This document shows positions 42,738 through 50,791 of a stretch of 64,000 nucleotides of DNA, one piece after another. This DNA comes from Methylocella sp. Lineage in GTDB: Bacteria > Pseudomonadota > Alphaproteobacteria > Rhizobiales > Beijerinckiaceae. Position numbers and translations under genes: made by a program. The stretch covers positions 4,642,501 through 4,706,500 of the forward strand of contig JBBCGG010000001.1 in NCBI GenBank assembly GCA_037200525.1, given 5' to 3'. Position 1 is the stretch's first letter, and each line of letters begins with the position of its first letter. The notes beneath the pieces are model-generated. The model ran no database searches, was not told the DNA's origin, and saw only the letters and a program-made list of their open reading frames with translations.

Positions 42738-43388
42738 ATGAACTGGCTCGGTTACTTTTTGGACGAAAAAAAGATGTCGGGAAGCGCTTTGGCGAGAGCC
42801 ATTGGCACAACTCGGCAAACCGTGTCGAAAATAGTGAATGGTAAACTTGATCTGGATCGCGACTGGGCCATGAAAATTGCGCCGATTCTACAAATCGGTC
42901 CCGAGGAATTGATTTTTGGTCCGTCCGAAAAACAGCTACCCGTAAGCCTTGTTCCTGTGCTTGGCACGGTCGCTGCAGGCCTGTGGTTCGAACACGATGA
43001 CCTAAGCACCGATGGGTTTGACCCAATACCCGTTATTCCGATGAGATTCCCCGCCGCGAAGCAATTTGCTTTTCAGGTGTCGGGGCCAAGCATGGACCTT
43101 CGGCGTATTTTTAATCGAGACTATGTGATTTGCGTCGCCTATTGGACTGCTCGTCGGACTCCAGAGACCGGGGATATCGTCGTTGTTGAGCGACGAGACG
43201 GTCACCGCACGGAACGCACATGCAAAGAGATCGTCGTCTCAAACGGCATCGTCGAATTATGGCCGCGATCAACCGACGTTAGATTTAAGGACCCGCTGCA
43301 CGTCCCAAACAGCAAAGAGATCAGTGTTGATGATGGAATGCAAATTGAAATTATAGGTCTAGTGATCGGCGTATATTCTCCAAGGTAG
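42738..43388 (+). CDS. cI: CI-like phage repressor, S24 peptidase type
   Basis: 216 aa. N-terminal HTH (ALARAIGTTRQTVSKIVNGK) and C-terminal LexA/CI autoproteolytic domain. The probable cleavage site is A80-G81 (TVAAGLW), nucleophile S118 (VSGPSMD) and general base K163 (RTCKEIVV). All residues for RecA-stimulated self-cleavage are present, so the prophage should have been SOS-inducible. Divergent from cro across shared operators. Start at 42738 chosen to begin just before the HTH. Confidence 0.82.
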   Translation: MNWLGYFLDEKKMSGSALARAIGTTRQTVSKIVNGKLDLDRDWAMKIAPILQIGPEELIFGPSEKQLPVSLVPVLGTVAAGLWFEHDDLSTDGFDPIPVIPMRFPAAKQFAFQVSGPSMDLRRIFNRDYVICVAYWTARRTPETGDIVVVERRDGHRTERTCKEIVVSNGIVELWPRSTDVRFKDPLHVPNSKEISVDDGMQIEIIGLVIGVYSPR

Positions 43389-43421
43389 ATAACAAGAAGA
43401 AACTTAAATGAAGTCTAAGAA

Positions 43422-43919
43422 ATGAGTGACGGACTATCTGACCTTCCTTATGGTTACGCGATCAGACAGGCCGCACCAGAAATACCGGATGGTTGGGAGG
43501 CTGCGCCCCTGCCGACGCAAGCTGAATTTATAGATCAGCACTCTATGAGTGGAACCGGCACGAATACGGTTGCCTGGGTAATGCTATCCATCGTAGCAAT
43601 AATTATAGTGTCTAAATTAAAGCACGATGGCGGACCGATACCTGGCGTGATAGTCAGGGCATTGCATGATCTTGCTACAGGAGTATTTAACCTGGTAACA
43701 GGAACATTTCGCTTAGCGCTTAAGACTGTATATTATCTTTTTATCGCTCTTATATCGGTGTGCGCTGCGGTAGTATGTCTGGTTATATTATATGTTATAT
43801 TTTTGATGTTTTACTATGTGTTTTCATATACCGGACCTGTCGTATTCATGCTCGGTGTTATATCTTTATTGTTATTTCTTATTCTTGTTAGAATAAGCCC
43901 GCCGTCTATTGGTAAATAA
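43422..43919 (+). CDS. AT-rich membrane protein, possible immunity/exclusion gene
   Basis: 165 aa. A soluble N-terminus (about 1-48) and four hydrophobic segments: TNTVAWVMLSIVAIIIVSK, YYLFIALISVCAAVVCLVIL, VIFLMFYYVFSYTGPVVFML and GVISLLLFLILV. Codon use is much more AT-rich (tta, ata, ttt) than the neighbours, so it was probably acquired separately. Downstream of cI and before a terminator, so expressed in the lysogen; superinfection exclusion is a reasonable guess, not shown. Confidence 0.6.
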   Translation: MSDGLSDLPYGYAIRQAAPEIPDGWEAAPLPTQAEFIDQHSMSGTGTNTVAWVMLSIVAIIIVSKLKHDGGPIPGVIVRALHDLATGVFNLVTGTFRLALKTVYYLFIALISVCAAVVCLVILYVIFLMFYYVFSYTGPVVFMLGVISLLLFLILVRISPPSIGK

Positions 43920-44027
43920 AGTAATTTCCCGCGTGACGGTATTTCGGCTGCGATAATGACGGCGCGACCGCTGTCGCCACGACTATCTTTTCATAGCGCC
44001 TGTCGTCTGCTTGTTTCCACATGATGG

Positions 44028-44056
44028 ACAGGAGTTGGGAAACCGACTCCTGTTTT
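44028..44056 (+). terminator. Intrinsic terminator after cI and membrane gene
   Basis: ACAGGAGTTGG (44028-44038), GAAA tetraloop, CCGACTCCTGT (44043-44053): an 11-bp stem with one G-T pair, followed by TTTTGATT. It insulates the lysogenic transcript from the RecT operon. Confidence 0.78.
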
Positions 44057-44078
44057 GATTCATGCACAAAATTACGCC

Positions 44079-44132
44079 CGTCGCCATTATGGCTCCATTC
44101 CGCTTGACGGAGTGTCGCCATTACGGCACCAT
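44079..44132 (+). promoter_or_regulatory. Promoter of RecT operon with two CI-type operators
   Basis: Operators CGTCGCCATTATGGCTCCAT (44079-44098) and TGTCGCCATTACGGCACCAT (44113-44132), same pattern as in the cI-cro gap, starts 34 bp apart. TTGACG (44104-44109) is followed after 17-18 nt by CACCATT, so the second operator fills the spacer as in the cro promoter. Functionally like lambda OL. Confidence 0.6.
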
Positions 44133-44160
44133 TTCTCCATCGACCCGATGGAGCCGACAA

Positions 44161-44352
44161 ATGTCAGCCGCCCCCAAAAATTCCCAAACCGCCGATCTCG
44201 CAGAGATCGATGCCCTTCGCCCGCAGATGCAGCACGACGCGCATGTTGCCGCGCATGAAGATGATCTCGATCGCCAGCAGTCTGACCATGACCGACGCGA
44301 GTGCGAATATTCGCGGACTGGCCGCTACTACAACCCGGTTGGGTGGTGGTGA
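44161..44352 (+). CDS. Small acidic phage protein, 63 aa
   Basis: ATG at 44161 with GGAG 7 nt upstream. Begins MSAAPKNSQTADLAEIDALR and is His/Asp-rich (HEDDLDRQQSDHDRRECEYS). First gene of the rightward recombination operon. Unrecognised. Confidence 0.55.
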   Translation: MSAAPKNSQTADLAEIDALRPQMQHDAHVAAHEDDLDRQQSDHDRRECEYSRTGRYYNPVGWW

Positions 44353-44603
44353 TGGCCAAGACCCGCCGCGTGAAGTGCGAGCGCGCGATAGCGCACTTCG
44401 GCCTCAATGATTTTCGCGTCCGCAGAGCGATCTCCGAAGTGATCCATCTGAAAGGCCTCAGCGCTTTCAAAGATGAAGCGATATCGGACATCACCCGCGA
44501 TGTGCTCAGCGGCTGGAAATATCAGCGCAAGCTCGATGTGAAGGAGCGCGCTCGCCGCGCTGCTGGATGCCCCGCAGCGCGACACGACATAGCCGCAGAG
44601 TAG
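44352..44603 (+). CDS. Small basic phage protein, 83 aa
   Basis: ATG at 44352 overlaps the previous stop (TGATG). Begins MAKTRRVKCERAIAHFGLND; basic and helical (KERARRAAGCPAARHDIAAE end). Possibly DNA-binding. Unrecognised. Confidence 0.5.
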   Translation: MAKTRRVKCERAIAHFGLNDFRVRRAISEVIHLKGLSAFKDEAISDITRDVLSGWKYQRKLDVKERARRAAGCPAARHDIAAE

Positions 44604-44651
44604 CAACTCCGCGTCACGCATCACGTCACGATCAACCAAGGAACTCGGACA

Positions 44652-45296
44652 ATGAAAATAATCGAAATGTTCGAAGCGTTCGACGGTACACGCTTCGACG
44701 ACAAGACCGAATGCGCGTCCTACGAGTCGATGAATGTCGAGTCGCGCCTTGTCGGTCTCACGATAGAGCAAGTGCGCGCCGCCATTCTCCGTCATGACCT
44801 GGAGCTGGCCGAGGCGTTCGAGGAAATCGGCAACCGGATCGCCAAGCTTCGGCGCACGGCGGGCGAGTTTAAGCGCCGCCAGGCGAGCGCCAAGGCCGCC
44901 GAGCCAGCGGCTATCGAGGAACCGGCTCTAGCTGCTCCGCAGGATGCCCCAGCACCGCCGACCGCGCCCGATCTTCCGCCGCATGACCCCGAGACAGGCG
45001 AGATATTGGAGAAGCCATATTGCGAGGCTGCCGACGTGCAGTCGATGCTGCAAAAAATGTTCGCGCGCTTCAAGCTCGCGCAAAGCCAGGATGAACTGCT
45101 CGACATTTGCGATGAGGAGCGGGTCATTTGGTACAACGACGCTCCTGCGATGATCCGCCATCAAGCGGAAGAAGCATTCGATGAAGTGCGCAAGACGCTA
45201 CCGATCAGCGCCTCGCCGATGCACGCGACCCCAACACCGCCCGCGCCTCCCGCGCCGCCGATGCAAGCGATGGCCGACGACGACATTCCTTTCTAG
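44652..45296 (+). CDS. Phage recombination accessory protein with SSB-like tail
   Basis: 214 aa. N-terminal helical region (about 1-85), Pro/Ala linker, a conserved module (about 110-178: PPHDPETGEI, then a helical bundle with LLDICDEERVIWYNDAP) that also occurs at the C-terminus of the RecT gene product, then a second Pro-rich linker and the last residues DDDIPF, the typical SSB C-terminal tip that recruits repair proteins. No OB fold visible. Two genes upstream of recT. Probably interacts with host DNA-repair proteins. Confidence 0.6.
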   Translation: MKIIEMFEAFDGTRFDDKTECASYESMNVESRLVGLTIEQVRAAILRHDLELAEAFEEIGNRIAKLRRTAGEFKRRQASAKAAEPAAIEEPALAAPQDAPAPPTAPDLPPHDPETGEILEKPYCEAADVQSMLQKMFARFKLAQSQDELLDICDEERVIWYNDAPAMIRHQAEEAFDEVRKTLPISASPMHATPTPPAPPAPPMQAMADDDIPF

Positions 45297-45305
45297 GAGA
45301 TTTCC

Positions 45306-46385
45306 ATGACGCAGACTGTCAACCAATACGCTCGTTGGCAAGCCGCCCTGGCCGGCAAGCCGATGGAATGGTCGCGGGGCGATGTCCCCAGCGGCTTCTT
45401 TCGCCAGGGCACAAGCAAGGGCCAAGAGGCAATCGCTATTTGGCGCGACGAAACCGGCAAGATCCAGTGCAAGCGCTCGATCTTCGGCGATGGCTCAAAG
45501 CTGACGTCGGAGGATGAAATCGGCGAGGAGCTGTCGGGCTGCTTCGTCTACCCGATCCCCTACGAGCTTTATACCGCCGTCACGCGCGACAAAGCGGAAT
45601 GGCCGCCAGAATACAAGACGCGCCTGACGATGAAGGAACAACAGGCTGGGCTCATTTGGACTTTGGAGCTTGGTCGCAAGAAGCTCGGAGCCGATATCGA
45701 GCCGGAAGCCGCAGAGAACCCGCGCGCCGTCGCTGGCAGCAATTCCGAAGGTGTCGTCGAGGTTCTGGCGCCAGAGAAGGATTTGCAGGACCGGATCGAT
45801 AAGGTTTCGACGCGCGCCAAGGATTTCCTCAAGAGCATCAAGAACTCGCCGACGACGAAGGAGGAAGCCGACAAGCTCGCCGACTTCGCGACCAAGATGT
45901 CAGAATTTAAAACGACCGCCGAGGACAAGCACAAGGTCGAGAAAGAGCCGCACCTCAAGGCCGGGCGAGCCGTCGACGCGAAGTGGTTCGGGATGCGTAA
46001 CGCCGCAGAGGCGCTTCGCGCGGGCTATCTCGTGATCCTCAATGGCTGGTTGACCGCCGAGAAGACCAGGCTTGCCGCTGAGGCTGCGGCCGCAACTGCC
46101 GAGCGTCAACGCCTCGCTGATATCGAGGCTGCCGCGACAAACGAAGCGCCGGTAACGGTGACGGCCGTAGTGGCTGAACCGGTCCGGGCTGGCAACCTTC
46201 GCACGGTCTCCCAAAGGAAGCGCCGGACTTGGCGGTGCAAGGACAGGAATGAACTCGCGCTTTACCTGATCAAGATCGAAAACGAGGAAATCTACGCATT
46301 ACTCGAGAGGTTGGCGCAAAAACTGGGCGCAGCAGGCGTGAAGCATGCGTCCATCGAAGAAGAAGGGGTTGTTTCAGCATCATGA
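45306..46385 (+). CDS. Phage protein in RecT operon, 359 aa
   Basis: ATG at 45306 with AGGAG 6 nt upstream. Begins MTQTVNQYARWQAALAGKPM. An N-terminal globular domain (about 1-130), then a long coiled coil (about 155-285: DKVSTRAKDFLKSIKNSPTT ...) and a small C-terminal basic domain (TVSQRKRRTWRCKDRNELAL). Conserved position before recT in alphaproteobacterial prophages suggests a recombination or ssDNA-handling role; the family is not recognised. Stop overlaps the recT start (ATGA). Confidence 0.6.
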   Translation: MTQTVNQYARWQAALAGKPMEWSRGDVPSGFFRQGTSKGQEAIAIWRDETGKIQCKRSIFGDGSKLTSEDEIGEELSGCFVYPIPYELYTAVTRDKAEWPPEYKTRLTMKEQQAGLIWTLELGRKKLGADIEPEAAENPRAVAGSNSEGVVEVLAPEKDLQDRIDKVSTRAKDFLKSIKNSPTTKEEADKLADFATKMSEFKTTAEDKHKVEKEPHLKAGRAVDAKWFGMRNAAEALRAGYLVILNGWLTAEKTRLAAEAAAATAERQRLADIEAAATNEAPVTVTAVVAEPVRAGNLRTVSQRKRRTWRCKDRNELALYLIKIENEEIYALLERLAQKLGAAGVKHASIEEEGVVSAS

Positions 46386-47395
46386 ACGAAATGACGTCAG
46401 TCCAACGGATCGAGCGCCAGGCGCTGCAAGTCATCGATCCGGTCCCGACGCTCGATACGGCACGGTTCGAGCACATGCAGCGCATCGCTATGGTGATGGC
46501 GGAGTCAAATCTGATCCCCGACTCGCTGTGCAAGATCACGGAAGGCGAGGGAAACAACAAGAAAACCTCTCTGCTTCCGCTGCGGACTGTCGTTTCGAAT
46601 TGCTTCCTCGTCGTCAACCAGGCCGTGCGGTGGGGTTTCGACCCCTTCGCCGTCGCGCAGTGCGTCTCGGTCGTGAAGGGAAAGCTTTGCTACGAGGGCA
46701 AGCTGATCGCCGCCGTCATCGAGTCAAAGCTGAAAATTCGGCTGAAGTTCGATTGGGATGATGCCGCAGGCGACAATCTTGGCATCACGGTTAGCGGACA
46801 ATTCCCCGATGAGGATGAGCCGCGCACCGTCCAGGGGACCGTCGGGCAATGGAAGACGGATCATTCTGGCTCGCCTTGGAGAAAGGCGTCGCAGGCGCGG
46901 ATACAGCTCGCCTATCGGGGAACGCGCGAATGGGGCCGTCTGCACGCGCCGTCGATTATGCTCGGTGTCTATACGATCGACGAGATGGATTATCTCGACG
47001 GCCCGACGCATTCTTCGGCGCCGCGCATTGAGAGTGTCCGCGTAGAGCCCGCGCGCCGCGAGCCGCCGCCCCCGCCGCCGCCCGCTATCAGTGTTGACGC
47101 GCCGGTAGAGGCGAAGTCCGGTCCGACGCCGCCAGAGCCGCCAGCGCCCGCCGCTGACCTTCCGGCGCATGATCCAGAGACAGGTGAGATTGCCGAGACG
47201 GCGGAGCCCGACGTTGTGTCGGAAGCCGATCTTGCGGTCGAGATGATCGACTCGTTCGAAACGGCGCAGACGCTCGAAAGCCTCCTCGATCTCGCCGACG
47301 AGGCAAAAGACGGATGGCTGAAGACGGCGGCGAAGGAGATTGTCGACAAGGTTCACGCGGCATTCTTCCAGCACAAGGCGAGGCTCGGCGGATAA
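46382..47395 (+). CDS. recT: RecT-family single-strand annealing protein
   Basis: 337 aa. The RecT core (about 1-205) shows IPDSLCKITEG, NCFLVVNQAVRWGFDPFAVA and GKLCYEGKLIAAVIES, typical of phage RecT annealases, which pair complementary single strands. After a Pro-rich linker (RREPPPPPPPAIS) comes a C-terminal module with HDPETGEI and a helical bundle (LLDLADEAKDGWLKTAAKEI), shared with the 44652 gene product. Start overlaps the previous stop. Confidence 0.8.
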   Translation: MNEMTSVQRIERQALQVIDPVPTLDTARFEHMQRIAMVMAESNLIPDSLCKITEGEGNNKKTSLLPLRTVVSNCFLVVNQAVRWGFDPFAVAQCVSVVKGKLCYEGKLIAAVIESKLKIRLKFDWDDAAGDNLGITVSGQFPDEDEPRTVQGTVGQWKTDHSGSPWRKASQARIQLAYRGTREWGRLHAPSIMLGVYTIDEMDYLDGPTHSSAPRIESVRVEPARREPPPPPPPAISVDAPVEAKSGPTPPEPPAPAADLPAHDPETGEIAETAEPDVVSEADLAVEMIDSFETAQTLESLLDLADEAKDGWLKTAAKEIVDKVHAAFFQHKARLGG

Positions 47396-47850
47396 TGCGG
47401 GCAATCTGGCGGAAGTTCGGGCGCGCGCTCGTCCCAGCAAGCGATGAAGCTTACGAGATGCTTCGCCTGATGGGCGACCGCAGCGAGTGCCTTGGCGAGT
47501 TCAAGTTTCCCCGAAACCTCCGACAGCTTCGACTGTGGTGGGCTCTCATGGGCATCCTCGTTGATCACGACCTTTTCGAGATCGACGAAGCCGCGAGCGA
47601 CGCCACGAAGATCGCAACAGGGCACGCGACGATGGTCATCATGCCGGACACCGGCGTCGTCAACATGAAACCAAAATCGATCGCGTTCCAATCCATGAAA
47701 CAGGCGGATTTCAACAAGTTCATGAAGGCGGCAATCAACACGATTTGCGTCCGCTGGCTACCGGACTGGAACGATGAAGCGCTCGAGCGAGAGGTTTTCG
47801 CCATCGTCGATGGCCCCAGCGCTATCGGACAGAGAGTGGTCAGGCGATGA
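47395..47850 (+). CDS. DUF1367-like phage protein
   Basis: 151 aa. Resembles DUF1367 (lambdoid NinX-region type): GEFKFPRNLRQLRLWWALMG, ATKIATGHATMVIMPDTGVV, PKSIAFQSMKQADFNKFM. Function unknown; these genes sit in recombination/nin regions. The ATG overlaps the recT stop (TAATG), and the end overlaps the HNH gene. Confidence 0.68.
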   Translation: MRAIWRKFGRALVPASDEAYEMLRLMGDRSECLGEFKFPRNLRQLRLWWALMGILVDHDLFEIDEAASDATKIATGHATMVIMPDTGVVNMKPKSIAFQSMKQADFNKFMKAAINTICVRWLPDWNDEALEREVFAIVDGPSAIGQRVVRR

Positions 47851-48251
47851 GCCGCGAAGTCGCCGAGTGGATTGGCAAAACAGACGACTCGATGCCGCCC
47901 GAGCGGGTTCGCCTGCGCATCCTGCGCCGCTACAACTTCACTTGCTACAAGACCGGAGTCCCGATTGCGCCCGGATCGAAGTGGCAGCTCGACCACATCA
48001 TCGCGATCATAAACGGCGGCAAGAACTGCGAGTCAAATCTGGCGCCGATATCGTTCGCCGCGCACAAGGCCAAGACTAAAGCCGATGTCGCCGAGAAGGC
48101 GAAGACGGACGCGATGGCCAAAGCCGCATTCAATATTCGGACGGAACCGGCCCGCAAAATCCAAGGCCGGCCATTTCCGCACAAACCGCTGCCGTCACCA
48201 AAGTTGCCAGTCCACGCCAGAACCGTTGACGCCTTCGGCCGGCGTCTATGA
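47847..48251 (+). CDS. HNH endonuclease
   Basis: 134 aa. HNH core LDHIIAIINGGKNCESNLAP with the metal-binding His pair and the following AHKAKT histidine; the upstream RYNFTCYKTG gives the first strand. Small HNH enzymes of this type nick or cut DNA in phage recombination or packaging. Coupled to neighbours by 4-bp overlaps. No zinc-binding CxxC pairs. Confidence 0.8.
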   Translation: MSREVAEWIGKTDDSMPPERVRLRILRRYNFTCYKTGVPIAPGSKWQLDHIIAIINGGKNCESNLAPISFAAHKAKTKADVAEKAKTDAMAKAAFNIRTEPARKIQGRPFPHKPLPSPKLPVHARTVDAFGRRL

Positions 48252-48268
48252 AACGAAGGATTAAAACA

Positions 48269-49351
48269 ATGAATATCGCCCACGGATCTGAAACCTCAGC
48301 TCTCAAAGCGGAGATCGTCAATCTCAATCGGATCATCGACGAGCTGCGCGGAACGATGATCATGCTGAATAGCGAGCGATGCGCCGCGATCGATGAACTC
48401 GCCAGGATCAACGACCCTGAGATCAGGCACCTTCGCCTCGAGGACGGAAAGCTGAACCTGGCCCTCGCCGGCCCGCTCGTCGAACATTTCAGCGCGGTAT
48501 TTGTCGCGATGTTCAGGAATGGCGGCGCCGAAAACTATTGCGAGATAACGCTTCACGAGCGCCGCGCTCCGTATGACACGTTCGCGCTGATAGTGCAGAG
48601 GGTCGGCGGCAAGAGCCCGAGCCAATTGCAGCGTGATGCCGAGCAGGAGCGGGATAAGATGAAGCGCACATATGACTACCAAAACGAGTTCGGGGGCCGG
48701 CTCTGTGTCGAAAACGAAAAGTTTCGGGAAATCATCGCAACCGCACGCGCTGCTCCCGATGCGGTCGAGGCGGCGATGAAAGCTTGGGACCATAGGTGCG
48801 GGGACATATGTGACGAACCCCCATGTTCCTGCATGCAAGCAGCGCTCACAGCAGCCAATCTTAAAGCGATCAAGACCATCGAAGATGCACAAGCGGCTCC
48901 GGACGCGGTGGAGGCGATGGAAAACGCGTTTTGGGAATGTTATGGAAATACTAGCGACAGCCTCAAGGCTGCACTCACCGCAGCCAACATCAACATTGGA
49001 GCCGAGCGCGAGCGCGCCGAGAAGGCCGAGGCCGAGCGGGATGCGGTCCTCTTCGCCAACAAAGACCTGAAGCTTCATTGGGATGTGTTGAAGGCGGAAT
49101 ACGACAAGGTCATTGCCGAGCGGGATAGAGCGTCGGCAGCCCTACGTATCCATGCGGATGAAGCTGAAGCCCACCTCGCAGCCGCACAGACGCGCGCATG
49201 GACCGAGGGATTAGAGCGCGCAGCAACCTATCACGATAGGCGGGCCGCTGACTGTGCGGTATCAAGGGAAGACTTCTCGCGCTACGCCGAGGATGAAGAA
49301 GAACGCAAAGCGTGGCGGCTGCTCAAGGACCGCGAGTGGTCTGCCCCCTGA
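48269..49351 (+). CDS. Coiled-coil phage protein, 3' end cut by IS
   Basis: 360 aa from the ATG at 48269, which has AAGGA 8 nt upstream; the frame begins at 48248. Mostly helical and coiled-coil with two similar repeats (AAPDAVEAAMKAWDH..., AAPDAVEAMENAFWE..., each followed by ALTAAN). The last codons (from 49337) lie inside the IS left inverted repeat, so the native C-terminus is lost after DREW. Unrecognised family. Confidence 0.55.
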   Translation: MNIAHGSETSALKAEIVNLNRIIDELRGTMIMLNSERCAAIDELARINDPEIRHLRLEDGKLNLALAGPLVEHFSAVFVAMFRNGGAENYCEITLHERRAPYDTFALIVQRVGGKSPSQLQRDAEQERDKMKRTYDYQNEFGGRLCVENEKFREIIATARAAPDAVEAAMKAWDHRCGDICDEPPCSCMQAALTAANLKAIKTIEDAQAAPDAVEAMENAFWECYGNTSDSLKAALTAANINIGAERERAEKAEAERDAVLFANKDLKLHWDVLKAEYDKVIAERDRASAALRIHADEAEAHLAAAQTRAWTEGLERAATYHDRRAADCAVSREDFSRYAEDEEERKAWRLLKDREWSAP

Positions 49352-49403
49352 AAAGTGATCCTCCGTGAAGTATGGGCTTATGAGCCTGATGGAGGACTGC
49401 GCA

Positions 49404-49682
49404 ATGCCGAGGAAAAGACACAAGGCGGAAGAGATCGTCGCGAAGCTACGGCAAGTCGAAGTGCTTAGCGCGCAAGGGCGACCGGTCGCGGAGGCGATCC
49501 GCTCGATAGGGGTGACGGAAGTTACATACTATCGATGGCGGTCGGAATACGGCGGCCTGAAGGGCGATCAGGTGAAGCGGCTGAAGGAGCTGGAGGCGGA
49601 GAATACGCGGCTCCGTCGAGCGGTGTCCGATTTGACGCTTGAGAAGCTGATCCTGAAAGAGGCTGCCTCGGGAAACTTCTGA
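49404..49682 (+). CDS. IS3-family transposase OrfA
   Basis: 92 aa. HTH (KAEEIVAKLRQVEVLSAQGR, VTEVTYYRWRSEYGG) and a leucine-zipper (KRLKELEAENTRLRRAVSDL) ending in the family signature KLILKEAASGNF. Binds IS ends and is joined to OrfB by programmed frameshifting near 49670. Start at 49404 (MPRKRHKAEE). Confidence 0.88.
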   Translation: MPRKRHKAEEIVAKLRQVEVLSAQGRPVAEAIRSIGVTEVTYYRWRSEYGGLKGDQVKRLKELEAENTRLRRAVSDLTLEKLILKEAASGNF

Positions 49683-49705
49683 GCTCCGCGCGTCGTCGCG
49701 CCTGC

Positions 49706-50572
49706 GTGGAGCATGTGATCGCCGAACATGGCGTTTCCGAGCGGTTCGCTTGCCGGGTTCTCGGTCAGCATCGCTCCACGCAGCGCAAGGTTCCGACCAA
49801 GCCCGATGACGAAGCGGCATTGATCGCCGACATCACGGCGCTCGCCATCCAGTACGGCCGCTATGGCTACCGCCGCATCACGGCGATGTTGTGGGAGCGA
49901 GGCTGGAAGGTCAACGTCAAACGGGTCGAGCGGATCTGGCGACGCGAGGGGCTGAAAGTTCCGGCCAGACAACCCAAGCGCGGGCGTCTCTGGCTCAATG
50001 ACGGCTCGTGCGTCCGGCTGCGCCCGCAATGCCCCAACCACGTCTGGTCCTATGACTTCGTCGAGGACCGCACTCATGATGGCAGGAAATATCGCATGCT
50101 GAATATCATCGACGAATTTACCCGCGAATGCATCGCGATCAGGATTAACCGGCAGCTGAAGGCAGCGGACGTCATCGACGTTCTCTCGGACCTCTTCATC
50201 TTGCGAGGGGTTCCGGTCCACATTCGTTCCGACAACGGCCCGGAGTTCATCGCCAAGGCGTTGCGTGACTGGATTGCCGCCGTCGGCGCGAAGACCGCCT
50301 ACATCATGCCGGGCAGTCCCTGGGAGAACGGCTATTGCGAGAGCTTCAACTCGAAGCTGCGCGACGAGCTTTTGAATGGTGAAATCTTCTACACTCTCAA
50401 GGAGGCGAAGGTCGTCATTGAGCGATGGCGACGCCACTACAACACCGTGCGCCCGCACTCATCGCTGGGCTACAAGCCGCCAGCCCCGGAGACCCTGCAA
50501 TGGCCGGCTTCGCAATCCGGACCAGCTTCGCCCGCCACGCCAGCAATAGCGCCAGGGCCGACAATGCACTAA
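49706..50572 (+). CDS. IS3-family transposase OrfB
   Basis: 288 aa from GTG/ATG region at 49706; the frame continues upstream as KLLSSARRRACVEHV so the working product is the OrfAB fusion. HTH_21 region (YGRYGYRRITAMLWERGWKV) and the rve integrase core with DDE residues in WSYDFVED, IRSDNGPEF and ENGYCESFNSKLRDEL. Intact, so the IS may be active. Confidence 0.88.
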   Translation: MEHVIAEHGVSERFACRVLGQHRSTQRKVPTKPDDEAALIADITALAIQYGRYGYRRITAMLWERGWKVNVKRVERIWRREGLKVPARQPKRGRLWLNDGSCVRLRPQCPNHVWSYDFVEDRTHDGRKYRMLNIIDEFTRECIAIRINRQLKAADVIDVLSDLFILRGVPVHIRSDNGPEFIAKALRDWIAAVGAKTAYIMPGSPWENGYCESFNSKLRDELLNGEIFYTLKEAKVVIERWRRHYNTVRPHSSLGYKPPAPETLQWPASQSGPASPATPAIAPGPTMH

Positions 50573-50602
50573 CATTCAAACTGGATCACCCCATGGGGGC
50601 AG

Positions 50603-50791
50603 GCCAGGGGCATTGTCGGGTTCGCCGAGATCGTCGATTGCGTGAGCGAGTCGTCGTCGCCGTGGTTTGTTGGCCGTTACGGCTTTGTCCTGCGCAACGC
50701 TCGCTGGCGGCCCTTCCGTGCCTGTAAGGGCGCGCTGGGCCTCTTCGAGATACCAGATGAGATCGTGGCGGGCGCCGGTGCTGCGCTATGA
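50603..50791 (+). pseudogene. ASCH-domain-like protein, 5' part removed at IS
   Basis: Beyond the IS right end the frame reads GIVGFAEIVDCVSESSSPWF, VGRYGFVLRNARWRPF and CKGALGLFEIPDEI before a TGA that overlaps the next ATG. This is the C-terminal half of an ASCH-type (PUA-like) phage protein. The N-terminal half is not on the other side of the IS, so insertion was accompanied by a deletion. Confidence 0.6.

Larger units (their letters stand above)
49337..50606 (+). mobile_element. IS3-family insertion sequence (IS407-like group)
   Basis: About 1.27 kb. Terminal inverted repeats TGGTCTGCCCCC...TGATCC (from 49337) and, at the right end, the inverse of TGGCCTGCCCCC...TGATCC (to 50606). Two overlapping-frame transposase genes (orfA, orfB) as usual for IS3. 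No convincing target-site duplication flanks it: left CGAG, right GGGG. Left and right flanks are parts of different genes. Confidence 0.8.

Noticed and set aside
49337-50606. Target-site duplication of the IS
   Set aside because: Flanking bases CGAG and GGGG do not match; none claimed.
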